Assembly: GCF_016862915.1 (NCBI RefSeq) | Contig: NZ_BONW01000041.1 | Span: forward strand, 186,001-250,000 | Length of the DNA stretch: 64,000 nt | Direction: 5' to 3' | Source of the DNA: Plantactinospora endophytica | GTDB taxonomy: Bacteria > Actinomycetota > Actinomycetes > Mycobacteriales > Micromonosporaceae | Part shown: positions 1 through 7,857 of the stretch, piece by piece | How the letters are laid out: each line of letters begins with the position of its first letter | Numbering within the stretch: position 1 is the first letter of the stretch | Made by a program: the position numbers and the translations under genes | The notes under the pieces: generated by a model | The model's input: only the letters and a program-made list of their open reading frames with translations | What the model was told of the DNA's origin: nothing | The model's database searches: none

Positions 1-3
1 CGC

Positions 4-73
4 CGGCGACACGGACGGGCCGGGACAGGCAGGCCGGAGATACGCGGGTCGGCGACACGGACGGGCCGGGACA
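4..73. repeat. Two-copy direct repeat upstream of the SDR gene
   Basis: A 24-bp sequence beginning CGGCGACACGGACGGGCC occurs at 4-27 and again at 50-73, a period of 46 bp. The intervening GC-rich sequence also carries repeated GCGGGCCGGA-like words. No gene is visible in 1-111. It looks like local tandem duplication just upstream of the first gene; a regulatory role is not supported by anything else I see. Confidence 0.6.
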
Positions 74-111
74 CGCGGGCCGGAGACGCGGGCCGGATAC
101 GGGGGAGCGGG

Positions 112-1140
112 ATGCGCGGGCGACCTGCGCCACGGGTGGCGGTGATCACCGGGGCGAGCGCCGGGGTGGGGCGGGCCACCGCCCGGCTGCTGGCCCGCCG
201 GGGCATGCGGATCGCCCTGCTGGCCCGGGGCGGGGCCGGCCTGCGGGGCGCGGCCGAGGACGTACGCGCGGGCGGCGGCGTCGCGCTGCCGATCGAGACG
301 GACGTGTCGGAGTACGCCCAGGTGGAGGCGGCGGCGGAGCGGGCGACCAGCGAACTCGGGCCGATCGACCTGTGGATCAACGACGCCTTCGCCTCGGTGT
401 TCGCGCCGTTCGGGGAGATCGGCCCCGAGGAGTTCCGGCGGGTGACCGAGGTCTGCTATCTCGGCTACGTCTACGGCACCCGGGTGGCGCTGGACCGGAT
501 GCGGACGCGCCGGGCCGGCACCATCGTGCAGGTCGGCTCGGCGCTGGCGTACCGGTCGATCCCGCTCCAGTCCGCGTACTGCGGGGCGAAGCACGCGATC
601 GTCGGCTTCACCGAGGCGCTCCGGTGTGAGCTGCTGCACGACCGCAGCCCGGTCCGGGTCACCATGGTGCACCTGCCGGCGGTGAACACCCCTCAGTTCG
701 ACTGGGTGCTGTCCCGGCTGCGTAACCGGGCCCGACCGGTACCCCCGATCTACCAGCCCGAGATCGCCGCCCGGGCGATCGTGTACGCGGCCGACCACCC
801 CGGCCGGCGGGAGTACTGGGTCGGCGCCTCGACGGTGGGCACGATCCTCGCTAACCGCTGTGTCCCGGGACTGCTCGACCGGTACCTGGCCCGGGCCGGG
901 TACTCCGGCCAGCAGACGGCGCAGTCGGCCGACCGCGACCGACCGGCCAACCTCTGGCACCCGGTCGACGACGGCTCCGGGGCGGACCCGGGTGCACACG
1001 GCTCGTTCGACGCACACGCTCGCACACGGAGTCCGTTACTGTGGCTGTCCCGGTACCGGGGTCCGCTGGCGGCCGGGCTGCTCTCGGCCGGTACGGTCGC
1101 CGGTGTGCTGTTGCGCACAGCGCGCCGGCACCGACGGTAG
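112..1140 (+). CDS. SDR-family oxidoreductase with C-terminal membrane-anchor-like tail
   Basis: Classical short-chain dehydrogenase/reductase of 342 residues. The N-terminal cofactor loop is TGASAGVG (about residues 13-20) and the catalytic YxxxK is YCGAK with Tyr156 and Lys160, preceded by a Ser in VQVGSA. The protein is longer than a minimal SDR (about 250). After about residue 290 it has a hydrophilic linker and a hydrophobic stretch (GPLAAGLLSAGTVAGVLL) ending in basic residues, which could anchor it to the membrane. The cofactor loop would bind NAD(P)H; the substrate is unknown. The ATG follows GGGGAGCGG, an acceptable ribosome binding site. It is monocistronic. Confidence 0.85.
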   Translation: MRGRPAPRVAVITGASAGVGRATARLLARRGMRIALLARGGAGLRGAAEDVRAGGGVALPIETDVSEYAQVEAAAERATSELGPIDLWINDAFASVFAPFGEIGPEEFRRVTEVCYLGYVYGTRVALDRMRTRRAGTIVQVGSALAYRSIPLQSAYCGAKHAIVGFTEALRCELLHDRSPVRVTMVHLPAVNTPQFDWVLSRLRNRARPVPPIYQPEIAARAIVYAADHPGRREYWVGASTVGTILANRCVPGLLDRYLARAGYSGQQTAQSADRDRPANLWHPVDDGSGADPGAHGSFDAHARTRSPLLWLSRYRGPLAAGLLSAGTVAGVLLRTARRHRR

Positions 1141-1325
1141 CCAGGGCCGCACCCGCACCGGCCAATCTGGACGTTTCCGCACGTCGGGCGCTTGGGAACG
1201 CGCTTGGTAAATAGCCGACAGCAGCTAGTTGATAATCGCGGGTCAAAGCATCCCCTTCGATGCGTCCGACACGCCGTGATTACTGATAGTCGTTGCGCGG
1301 CAACGCCTTTACCGGGAATCGGGTG

Positions 1326-1356
1326 TTGCCATTCAGGAAGTGAAACCGGGTATGCT
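1326..1356 (+). promoter_or_regulatory. Candidate promoter of the riboswitch transcript
   Basis: TTGCCA at 1326-1331 and TATGCT at 1351-1356, with a long spacer of 19 bp, lie about 40 bp ahead of the ydaO-type riboswitch. The position is right for the promoter of the leader RNA. The spacing is not ideal, so this is a suggestion only. Confidence 0.3.
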
Positions 1357-1394
1357 GTCTGCCGTTCATAGCCGCCGGATACCGCGTGGTGCCG

Positions 1395-1526
1395 GCGCTG
1401 ATCGCCGCCTAATCGCCGCACGGCGAGCCGGGGACCCACGCACCCCTGGGGTGAATCCGCGACAGCGGTAGGGACCACTTCCATCCCGAACCCGTCAGCT
1501 AACCCGGTCGGCGGCCGACGGAAGGG
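1395..1526 (+). ncRNA. ydaO/yuaA-type cyclic di-AMP riboswitch
   Basis: The leader contains the conserved blocks of the ydaO-yuaA class in order: CCGGGGACCCA (about 1428-1438), GGGGTGAATCC (1449-1459), GGTAGGGACCA, then CCCGAACCCGTCAGCTAACC (1485-1504) followed by a GGCGG-type closing segment. This class senses cyclic di-AMP and in actinobacteria often precedes cell-wall hydrolase genes. Here it ends only a few bases before the ribosome binding site GAAGGGA (1521-1527) of a secreted peptidase-like gene. Control could be by termination or by occlusion of that site. The 5' boundary is approximate. Confidence 0.9.
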
Positions 1527-1532
1527 ATACAT

Positions 1533-2543
1533 GTGAGGGCACCCCTACGCCGAAGGCTGGCGACTGCCCTGGCACTGCTCACCGCCGCAACACTGGTCGC
1601 GGTCCCGTCGGAGGCGTCGGCGGCACCTGCGCCGAAGCCGGCCCCGCAGGAGGAGGCCGACTCGCCGGTTCTCGGCGACGTGCTCGCCAGCGCGGGTAAG
1701 CGGCTCGCCGAGGCGAAGGCCGAGCGCACCAAGTCGCAGCGGCGGCAGCAGCAGCTCGGCAACCAGTTGAAGCAGGCCGAGTCCAAGCTGGCGGCACTCG
1801 CCCCGGAGGCGAGCGAGATCGCCGCCGCCTCCTACCGCAGCGGCAAGCTCAGCGCGATCTCGATGCTGCTGAGCAACGCCGAGTCCGACTCGTTCATGGA
1901 CCGGGCCTCCGCACTCAACGAGCTGAACCTGTTCAACAACAGCAAGCTCCGGGCGCTGAACGAGGCGCGTGACCAGGTGGGCCAGGCCAAGAAGGCGATC
2001 GACGACGAGGTCGCCAAGCAGGCCGCGCAGGAGAAGGTCATCAAGAAGCAGCAGTCGGACGCGGCGAAGGCGCTCGCCCTGGTGGGTGGCAACTCGCGTC
2101 CCGACAAGGGCCTGGTGGCGGCGACCTCGCCGGTTGCCCGGCCGGGGCCGGGTATGGCGGACGGCTTCCCCGGGCTGCCCTGCAACCGGGACGACCCGAC
2201 CACCGGCGGCTGCATCACGGCCCGCACCCTGCACATGTACAACGAGGTGCGGCGGGCCGGCTTCAAGAGGTTCGTCGGCTGCTTCCGTTCCGGGGGGCCG
2301 TTCGAGCACCCCAAGGGGCGGGCGTGCGACTGGTCGCTGCGTAGCTCGGGGTTCAGCCGGGCCGCCAACGACGACCAGATGAAGTACGGCAACGACCTGT
2401 CGGCGTTCCTGATCCGCAACGCGGACCGGCTCGGCATCCTGTACGTGATCTGGTACAAGGAGATCTGGTTCCCGGACCGGGGCTGGAGTTCCTACAGCGG
2501 TCCGAGTGACCACACCGACCACGTGCACGTGTCCATGCTCTAG
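1533..2543 (+). CDS. Secreted coiled-coil protein with M15-like peptidase C-terminal domain
   Basis: A 336-residue exported protein. Residues 1-31 are a Sec signal peptide (RRRLATALALLTAATLVAV, then ASA). Residues about 45-180 are a long charged coiled coil like the regulatory helices of cell-wall hydrolases. The C-terminal domain (about 200-336) has HPKGRACDW (His259, Asp266) and HVHVS (His330, His332), the metal-ligand pattern of M15-type D,D-peptidases and related ARB-07466-like domains. It probably acts on peptidoglycan outside the cell. The start is GTG at 1533; an ATG two bases upstream is closed at once by TGA. The upstream riboswitch links it to cyclic di-AMP. Confidence 0.85.
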   Translation: MRAPLRRRLATALALLTAATLVAVPSEASAAPAPKPAPQEEADSPVLGDVLASAGKRLAEAKAERTKSQRRQQQLGNQLKQAESKLAALAPEASEIAAASYRSGKLSAISMLLSNAESDSFMDRASALNELNLFNNSKLRALNEARDQVGQAKKAIDDEVAKQAAQEKVIKKQQSDAAKALALVGGNSRPDKGLVAATSPVARPGPGMADGFPGLPCNRDDPTTGGCITARTLHMYNEVRRAGFKRFVGCFRSGGPFEHPKGRACDWSLRSSGFSRAANDDQMKYGNDLSAFLIRNADRLGILYVIWYKEIWFPDRGWSSYSGPSDHTDHVHVSML

Positions 2544-2557
2544 CCACGTACGGCGTA

Positions 2558-2600
2558 ACGACCGCCCCGTCACCTGCCGGTCAGGTGGTGGGGCGGTCGT
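2558..2600 (+). terminator. Intrinsic terminator after the riboswitch-controlled gene
   Basis: ACGACCGCCCC (2558-2568) pairs perfectly with GGGGCGGTCGT (2590-2600). The loop itself contains a second pairing, CACCTG with CAGGTG. It lies 15 bp after the stop codon and is followed by GTTGTG. The lack of a long T run is usual in actinomycetes. Confidence 0.8.
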
Positions 2601-2641
2601 GTTGTGCGGTGGGACCGGTGCACGGCTGGCATGATCGGCAG

Positions 2642-3169
2642 ATGGCCACCATCGAGGTCGTCCGGGGCGACATCACCCGCGAGCGTGTCGACGCCGTAGT
2701 CACCGCGGCCAACGAGTCGTTGCTCGGCGGCGGAGGTGTGGACGGTGCGATCCACCGGGCGGCCGGTCCCCGGCTGGCCGAGGCGGGCGGGGCGATCGGC
2801 CCCTGTCCGCCCGGTGCGGCGGTGGTGACTCCGGCGTTCGACCTCGACCCGCCGGTCCGGTACGTCATCCACACGGTCGGCCCGGTCTGGGAGGGCGGCG
2901 GGTACGGCGAGGCGGAGGTGCTGGCCTCCTGCTACCGGTGCTGCCTGGCGGTCGCCGACGAGGTGGGTGCGCGCAGCGTCGCGTTCCCGGCCATCGCCAC
3001 CGGGGTCTACGGGTTCCCCGCCGAGCGGGCGGCGCGGACAGCGGTCGACACGCTCCGGTCCACGCCGTCCGAGGTCGAGCGGATCCGGCTGGTCGCCTTC
3101 GACGAGGAGACCCGGACCCTGTTGCAGGCGGCACTCGACGGCCCGGCCCCGGCCACGCCGGCCGACTGA
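2642..3169 (+). CDS. Macrodomain protein (O-acetyl-ADP-ribose deacetylase type)
   Basis: A single macrodomain of about 175 residues. It has the ADP-ribose-binding loops GDITRERVDAVVTAANESLLG near the N terminus, a GGGGVDGAIHRAAG loop, and the second binding loop SVAFPAIATGVYGFP. These match the MacroD/YmdB group, which hydrolyses O-acetyl-ADP-ribose or removes ADP-ribose from proteins. I chose the ATG at 2642 because the macrodomain begins immediately after it; an earlier in-frame start at 2585 would overlap the terminator hairpin. It stands alone between two terminators. Confidence 0.9.
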   Translation: MATIEVVRGDITRERVDAVVTAANESLLGGGGVDGAIHRAAGPRLAEAGGAIGPCPPGAAVVTPAFDLDPPVRYVIHTVGPVWEGGGYGEAEVLASCYRCCLAVADEVGARSVAFPAIATGVYGFPAERAARTAVDTLRSTPSEVERIRLVAFDEETRTLLQAALDGPAPATPAD

Positions 3170-3219
3170 CCGACCGACCGGGGGTTCTGCCGCCGTCCCG
3201 CTGGCACCCGACGAATCAC

Positions 3220-3255
3220 GCGGCCCCGCATCCTGTCATGCGGGGCCGCCTGCTG
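3220..3255 (+). terminator. Intrinsic terminator after the macrodomain gene
   Basis: GCGGCCCCGCA (3220-3230) and TGCGGGGCCGC (3239-3249) form a perfect 11-bp stem with an 8-base loop, followed by CTGCTGTCTTC. It lies 50 bp after the stop codon. Confidence 0.85.
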
Positions 3256-3389
3256 TCTTCAGTCCTACCGGCCTTGTCTTCCGCCCTACCGCCGGAACCT
3301 GGCCGGTGGGTACGGCGCCCGTGACCACCGGATGACGGACCGGCGACCACCGGTCCGTTGTTGATGTTGTTACGAAACGGCCACGAAAC

Positions 3390-3406
3390 GTTCTGCTAGA
3401 CAGAAC
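3390..3406 (+). promoter_or_regulatory. IclR-type operator, site 1 (perfect palindrome)
   Basis: GTTCTGCTAGACAGAAC, a perfect 6-bp inverted repeat with a 5-bp spacer, lies 182 bp upstream of the first transporter operon. The same half-sites occur perfectly at 37733 and in GTTCCG-N5-CAGAAT form at 25892 and 30387. The rest of the gap 3256-3587 holds a GC-rich leader and a small reading frame at 3547. IclR as the binder is an inference from the recurring motif and the IclR gene at 25087. Confidence 0.6.
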
Positions 3407-3546
3407 CAAGACCGGGGGTCGTTGCTACGAGCGGAATCGAATTGTAGCGTCCGGCTAAGCCTCAGGCCGGGCCTCCCTGGTCACGGGGCGGATCCCGGAC
3501 GGGTCGGGCGGGCACGCGACGACCCCAGAGGGCAAGGGAGTCCAGC

Positions 3547-3600
3547 ATGCTCAGCCGGCCGCGCCGACCCCGACAAGGAACACCGCGATGCTCCGGGTGA
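3547..3600 (+). CDS. Possible 17-residue upstream leader peptide
   Basis: An ATG at 3547 is preceded by AAGGGAG, a good ribosome binding site, and opens a frame for MLSRPRRPRQGTPRCSG. It ends in TGA at 3598-3600, inside the first codons of the permease that starts at 3588. This arrangement could couple translation of the transporter to that of a short Arg-rich peptide. It does not match a leader peptide family I recognise and could be chance. Confidence 0.3.
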   Translation: MLSRPRRPRQGTPRCSG

Positions 3601-4556
3601 TCGGTGCCCGGCTGGTCCAGATGCTGGTCGTCGTGCTCTGCGTGACCGCCCTCGGCTTCGGCCTGGTCAACATCCTCCAGGGCAACGTCGTCTACGCGAT
3701 CCTCGGCGACTTCTACACCCCCGAGGCGGCGGCCGAACTCACCGCGCAGTTGCGGTTGGACGATCCGCTCTACGTCCGCTACCTGGACTGGCTCGCCGCC
3801 GCGGTGCAGGGCGACTTCGGTACCTCGGTGATCACCCACCAGCGGGTCAGCGAGGCGATCTGGCTGGCCCTGCCGCCGACCGTCGAACTGCTGGTCGGTG
3901 CCCAGCTCGTCGGCATCACGCTGGCCCTGCTCACCACCCTGCTCTCGCTGCGGTTCCGCTGGGCGGACCGGTTCGTGACCGTACTCGGACTGATCGGGAA
4001 CTCGGTACCGGCGTTCGTGGTGGCGCTGATGCTGATCGTGGTCTTCGCGACCAGCCTGCGGATGGTCTCCTCGATCGGCTGGGTCGACCCGGCCACCGGC
4101 GGCTGGGGCGCCAACCTGAAGGCGATGATCATCCCGTCGGTCGCGCTGGGCGTGTCGGTCTTCCCCGAGTACATGCGGGTGCTGCGCAGCGAGATCTACG
4201 AGCAGTTGGAGGGCGAGGAGTACGTCACCCTGGCCCGGATGAAGGGCCTGTCCCAGCGCCGGGTGCTGGTCCTGCACGTGGCCCGCAACTCGGTCGGCGG
4301 ACTGATCACACTCATCGCGCTCACCACCGGCTTCCTGCTCTCCGGCGTGGTGATCGTCGAGGAGGTCTTCTCCATCCCCGGCATCGGCCGGCTGGTGCTC
4401 GGCGCCATCAACAACCGCGACGCCACCCTGCTACAGGGCGCGATCGTGCTGATCGCGGTCGGCGTGGTGGTGGCGAACCTGGTCGGCGAACTGATCCAGA
4501 TGCGACTCGACCCCCGGGTACGGCCCGGTGCGCGGCGCCGGGCCAGGGCCGGGTGA
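3588..4556 (+). CDS. Dpp/Opp-type ABC transporter permease, DppB-like (system A)
   Basis: A 322-residue inner-membrane permease with an N-terminal membrane helix, a periplasmic-facing domain (about residues 30-95) and five further helices, as in DppB/OppB. The coupling EAA loop is EEYVTLARMKGL followed by HVARNSVGG near residues 205-230. The start has GGAA ten bases upstream. It is the first gene of a tightly packed operon with DppC-, DppD- and DppF-like genes, a DsbA-fold protein and a binding lipoprotein. The family imports peptides, but also nickel, opines and other small molecules. The IclR-type operator upstream and the catabolic genes nearby make a non-peptide substrate plausible. Confidence 0.88.
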   Translation: MLRVIGARLVQMLVVVLCVTALGFGLVNILQGNVVYAILGDFYTPEAAAELTAQLRLDDPLYVRYLDWLAAAVQGDFGTSVITHQRVSEAIWLALPPTVELLVGAQLVGITLALLTTLLSLRFRWADRFVTVLGLIGNSVPAFVVALMLIVVFATSLRMVSSIGWVDPATGGWGANLKAMIIPSVALGVSVFPEYMRVLRSEIYEQLEGEEYVTLARMKGLSQRRVLVLHVARNSVGGLITLIALTTGFLLSGVVIVEEVFSIPGIGRLVLGAINNRDATLLQGAIVLIAVGVVVANLVGELIQMRLDPRVRPGARRRARAG

Positions 4557-4650
4557 CCGGCGTACGGCGGCGGGACCGCAGGACGGAGTACGCCGCGCGG
4601 GTCGGCCGCGCGGAACAGGCGGGGAACGAGGGCGAGGGAGAGGCGATCCG

Positions 4651-5586
4651 ATGACTGTCGACGTACCACGACGATCCGCACCCGGGCCGGCGGTCGCGGT
4701 CCCCGCCGCCGACGAGGCGTGGATCGCGGCTCCCCGCCGGGACCGGCAGCTCGCCCGGCTGGCCCAGCTCGGCCGGGCGCTCCGGGCCCCGGCGGTGGGC
4801 ATCCCGGCGGCGGTCTTCCTGCTGGTGGTGCTGGCCTGCTTCGCCGGGCCGGCGCTGCTGGGCCTGCCGTCGCCGGTCACCGGCGACCTGGCGGACGCGA
4901 TGGCCCCGATGGGCTCGCCCGGGCACCTGCTCGGCACCAACGAACTCGGCAACGACGTGCTGTCCCGGCTGCTGCACGGCGGCCGGGTGTCGATCGTCGT
5001 CGGGCTCGGCGCCACCGCGATCAGCCTGGCGGCGGGCGCACTGCTCGGGGTGACCGCCGGCTTCTTCGGCGGCTTCTACGAGACCTTCGTGATGCGGCTC
5101 TTCGACACCCTGCTGGCCTTTCCCGGGCTGATCCTGGCCCTGGTGATCGCCGACTACCTCGGCCCGAGCCTGACCAACACCACGCTGGCGATCAGCCTCT
5201 TCGGAGTCTCCCGGTTCGGCCGGCTGGCCTGGTCGCAGACCCTCACCGTCCGGCACCGGGACTTCGTCACCGCCGCGCGCAGCGACGGCGCCGCCGCGCA
5301 CCGGGTGATCTTCGGGCACATCCTGCCGAACGTACTGCCCCCGCTGCTCGGCTTCGCCCTCTTCACCATCGGCACCGCGATGATGATCGAGGCCGGGCTG
5401 AGCTACCTCGGGCTCGGCGTGCCGGAGCCGGAACCCACCTGGGGCAACCTGATCGCCTCCGGCGACGCGTACCTGAGCAGCGATCCCCGGCTGGTCGTGC
5501 TGCCGAGCATGGCGCTGTTCGTCACGGTCCTGTCCCTGAACCTGGTCGCGGACGGGCTCCGCGGCCGGCTGACCGAGGAGCGCTGA
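4651..5586 (+). CDS. Dpp/Opp-type ABC transporter permease, DppC-like (system A)
   Basis: A 311-residue permease. Hydrophobic segments begin at about residue 50, and there is the N-terminal OppC-type motif HLLGTNELGNDVLSRLLHG. The EAA loop is RDFVTAARSDGAAAHRVIF. I chose the ATG at 4651, which follows the strong site GAGGGAGAGG; earlier in-frame codons would overlap the DppB-like gene by an unlikely extension. Its stop TGA shares a base with the ATG of the next gene (TGATGA). It pairs with the DppB-like protein to form the channel of system A. Confidence 0.88.
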   Translation: MTVDVPRRSAPGPAVAVPAADEAWIAAPRRDRQLARLAQLGRALRAPAVGIPAAVFLLVVLACFAGPALLGLPSPVTGDLADAMAPMGSPGHLLGTNELGNDVLSRLLHGGRVSIVVGLGATAISLAAGALLGVTAGFFGGFYETFVMRLFDTLLAFPGLILALVIADYLGPSLTNTTLAISLFGVSRFGRLAWSQTLTVRHRDFVTAARSDGAAAHRVIFGHILPNVLPPLLGFALFTIGTAMMIEAGLSYLGLGVPEPEPTWGNLIASGDAYLSSDPRLVVLPSMALFVTVLSLNLVADGLRGRLTEER

Positions 5587-6677
5587 TGACGGAGAACGGC
5601 ACCGTCCGGGCCCCGGCGGCCGTCCCGGTGGTCGAGGTCGAGGACCTGACCGTACGGGTACGGCGCGGCTCGACCCTGCTGACCCTGGTCGAGGGGCTCT
5701 CCTACCAGGTGGCTCCGGCCCGCTCGTTGGCGATCGTCGGCGAGTCCGGCGCCGGCAAGTCGATCGGCATCCGGGCGGTGCTCGGGCTGCTCGACCCACG
5801 CCGCTTCGAGGTCACCGGCACCGTACGCCTGGCCGGCGTCGACCTGGCCACCCTGCCGAAGGCGAAACGGCGCGGCCTGGTGACGAGCGTGGCGTCGCTG
5901 GTGTTCCAGGACCCGACCCGGTCGCTGAACCCGACGATGCGGGTCGGGCCACAGATCGCCGAGGCGATGCTGGCCGGGTCCGGCCGTCCGGACGAGGCGG
6001 CCGGCGAGCCGGCGGTGGGTCGCGCGGAGGCACGCCGCCGCAGTGTCGAGCTGATGCGCGACGTCGGGATCGCCGCACCGGAGGAGCGGTACTTCGCCTA
6101 TCCGCACGAGCTGTCCGGCGGGATGCGGCAGCGCATCGTGATCGCCATCGCGCTGGCCTGCCAGCCAAAGGTGATCTTCTGCGACGAGCCGACGTCCTCG
6201 CTGGACGTGACCACCCAGGCGGCCATCATTGACCTGCTGGACGGGCTGCGCGAGTCCCGGTCGATCGGCACCGTCGTGGTCACCCACGATCTCGCGCTCG
6301 CCGCCTCCCGGGCCGAACAGGTACTGGTGATGTACGGCGGGCAGGCCGTCGAGACCCTGCCGGCCAAGGGCATCGCCCGGACCTCCCGGATGCCGTACAC
6401 GCAGGCGCTGATCCGGGCGGTGCCGGACGTCGGTACGCCGGGCCGCCCGCCCCGGCCGATCGAGGGCCTGCCGCCGGATCCGCGTACGCCGCCGCCGGGC
6501 TGCGCCTTCGCGCCCAGGTGCGAGCACGTCCGGGACGACTGTGCCGAGGAGCGACCGGCGCTGGTCGAGGTGTCGACCGGTCACTCCGTCCGCTGCTGGC
6601 ACCCGGTGGCGGTGACCGGGCAGGAAACCACGGCGGCGAACCTGCCGGCCGCCCGGCAACCGGAGGTGACCCGATGA
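5586..6677 (+). CDS. Dpp/Opp-type ABC transporter ATPase, DppD-like (system A)
   Basis: A 363-residue ATP-binding subunit. Walker A is GESGAGKS, the signature is [15 protein letters not shown], Walker B is VIFCDEPTSSLD, and the switch His is in VVTHDLAL. The C-terminal oligopeptide-transporter extension carries the Cys cluster [17 protein letters not shown] found in DppD/OppD proteins. Its start overlaps the upstream stop (TGATGA) and its stop overlaps the next start (ATGA), so the four transporter proteins are translationally coupled. Confidence 0.9.
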   Translation: MTENGTVRAPAAVPVVEVEDLTVRVRRGSTLLTLVEGLSYQVAPARSLAIVGESGAGKSIGIRAVLGLLDPRRFEVTGTVRLAGVDLATLPKAKRRGLVTSVASLVFQDPTRSLNPTMRVGPQIAEAMLAGSGRPDEAAGEPAVGRAEARRRSVELMRDVGIAAPEERYFAYPHELSGGMRQRIVIAIALACQPKVIFCDEPTSSLDVTTQAAIIDLLDGLRESRSIGTVVVTHDLALAASRAEQVLVMYGGQAVETLPAKGIARTSRMPYTQALIRAVPDVGTPGRPPRPIEGLPPDPRTPPPGCAFAPRCEHVRDDCAEERPALVEVSTGHSVRCWHPVAVTGQETTAANLPAARQPEVTR

Positions 6678-7852
6678 CGCCCGAGCCGACCCACCCGACG
6701 ACCACGGAGCCGACGGTGCTGGACTGCGCCGACGTGGTGCAGGAGTTCAGGGTGAAGGGGCGCCGGCCGTTCCGACGGGCGACCGTGTCGGCGGTGGCCG
6801 GGGTGAGTTTCAGCATCGCCCGGGGCGAGACGTTCGCCCTGGTCGGCGAGACCGGCTCCGGCAAGTCCACGCTGGCCCGTACGGTGATCGGCGCACCCGG
6901 GCCGGTCAGCGGCCGGATCACCGTCAGCGGTCGTACGGTGGGCCGGCGTCGTCGGGCGGAGCGGGGCGGGCGGCGTACCGGCGGCGTCCAGATGGTGTTC
7001 CAGGACCCGTTCTCCGCGCTCGATCCACGCTGGACGGTGGAGCGGAGCGTGGCGGAGCCGCTGGTCACCGCCGGGGTTCGGTCGGTACCGGAACGCCGTC
7101 GCCGGGTCGCCGAGATCCTGCACCTGGTCGGGCTGAGCGCCAGCCGGTTCGGCGGCCGGCGGCCCCGGGAACTCTCCGGCGGCCAGGCCCAGCGGGTGGC
7201 CATCGCCCGCGCCCTGGTGTCCCGGCCGGATCTGGTCATCCTGGACGAGCCGGTGACCGCGCTCGACGTGTCGGTGCAGGCCCAGGTGTTGAACCTGCTC
7301 TTCGAGCTGAAGCGCCGGCTGTCGCTGACCTGCCTGCTGATCGCGCACGACCTGGCCGTGGTGCGTACCCTCGCGGACCGGACCGGGATCATGTATCTCG
7401 GTCGGCTCTGCGAGACGGCGCCGACGGACGAACTGTTCGCCAACCCGGCGCACCCGTACACCGCCGCGCTGCTCTCGGCGATTCCGCCGGCCCTGGACGC
7501 CGAGACCGTCCGGGAGCGGATCCCGGTGGTCGGCGAGCAGCCCTCGCCGCTGCGGCCACCGTCCGGCTGCCGGTTCCGCACCCGCTGCGTCCACGCCCGG
7601 CAGACCTGCGCCGAGTCGGTGCCGGAGCTGCGCGAGATCGCCCCGGGGCACCGGGTGGCCTGTCACTTCCCGCTCGTCGGCGCCCCGTCGACCGCCGATC
7701 GCCCGGCCGATCGGGGACCGTCGGCCACCGACCTTCCGGCCGATCCCGGACCGTCGCTCACCGGCCTTCCGGTCGACCCCGGACCGTCGGCCGCCCCCGC
7801 CGGGCCGGGGCCCGGTCCCACCTCCCGAACCACTGCCGGAGAACAAGGGTGA
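6674..7852 (+). CDS. Dpp/Opp-type ABC transporter ATPase, DppF-like (system A), with repeat tail
   Basis: The second ATPase of system A, 392 residues. Walker A is GETGSGKST, the signature is [15 protein letters not shown], Walker B is LVILDEPVTALD, and the C-terminal Cys cluster is [18 protein letters not shown]. After the conserved end, near HRVACHFPLVG, it carries an extra tail of about 50 residues built from 11-residue repeats of the type TDLPADPGPSL. DppF proteins normally stop soon after the Cys cluster, so the tail is an addition. The next gene begins within its stop region (GGTGA). Confidence 0.88.
   Translation: MTPEPTHPTTTEPTVLDCADVVQEFRVKGRRPFRRATVSAVAGVSFSIARGETFALVGETGSGKSTLARTVIGAPGPVSGRITVSGRTVGRRRRAERGGRRTGGVQMVFQDPFSALDPRWTVERSVAEPLVTAGVRSVPERRRRVAEILHLVGLSASRFGGRRPRELSGGQAQRVAIARALVSRPDLVILDEPVTALDVSVQAQVLNLLFELKRRLSLTCLLIAHDLAVVRTLADRTGIMYLGRLCETAPTDELFANPAHPYTAALLSAIPPALDAETVRERIPVVGEQPSPLRPPSGCRFRTRCVHARQTCAESVPELREIAPGHRVACHFPLVGAPSTADRPADRGPSATDLPADPGPSLTGLPVDPGPSAAPAGPGPGPTSRTTAGEQG
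7702..7794 (+). repeat. 33-bp tandem repeats in the DppF-like gene tail
   Basis: Three imperfect 33-bp units, each containing GGACCGTCG, encode the 11-residue repeats at the C terminus of the system A DppF-like ATPase. They lie outside the conserved ATPase and probably arose by slipped replication. Confidence 0.65.
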
Positions 7853-7857
7853 TTGCT

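Noticed and set aside
1545-2573. Long open frames antisense to real genes across the window
   Set aside because: They are expected from GC-rich codon bias, lack recognisable domains and ribosome binding sites, and oppose well-supported genes.
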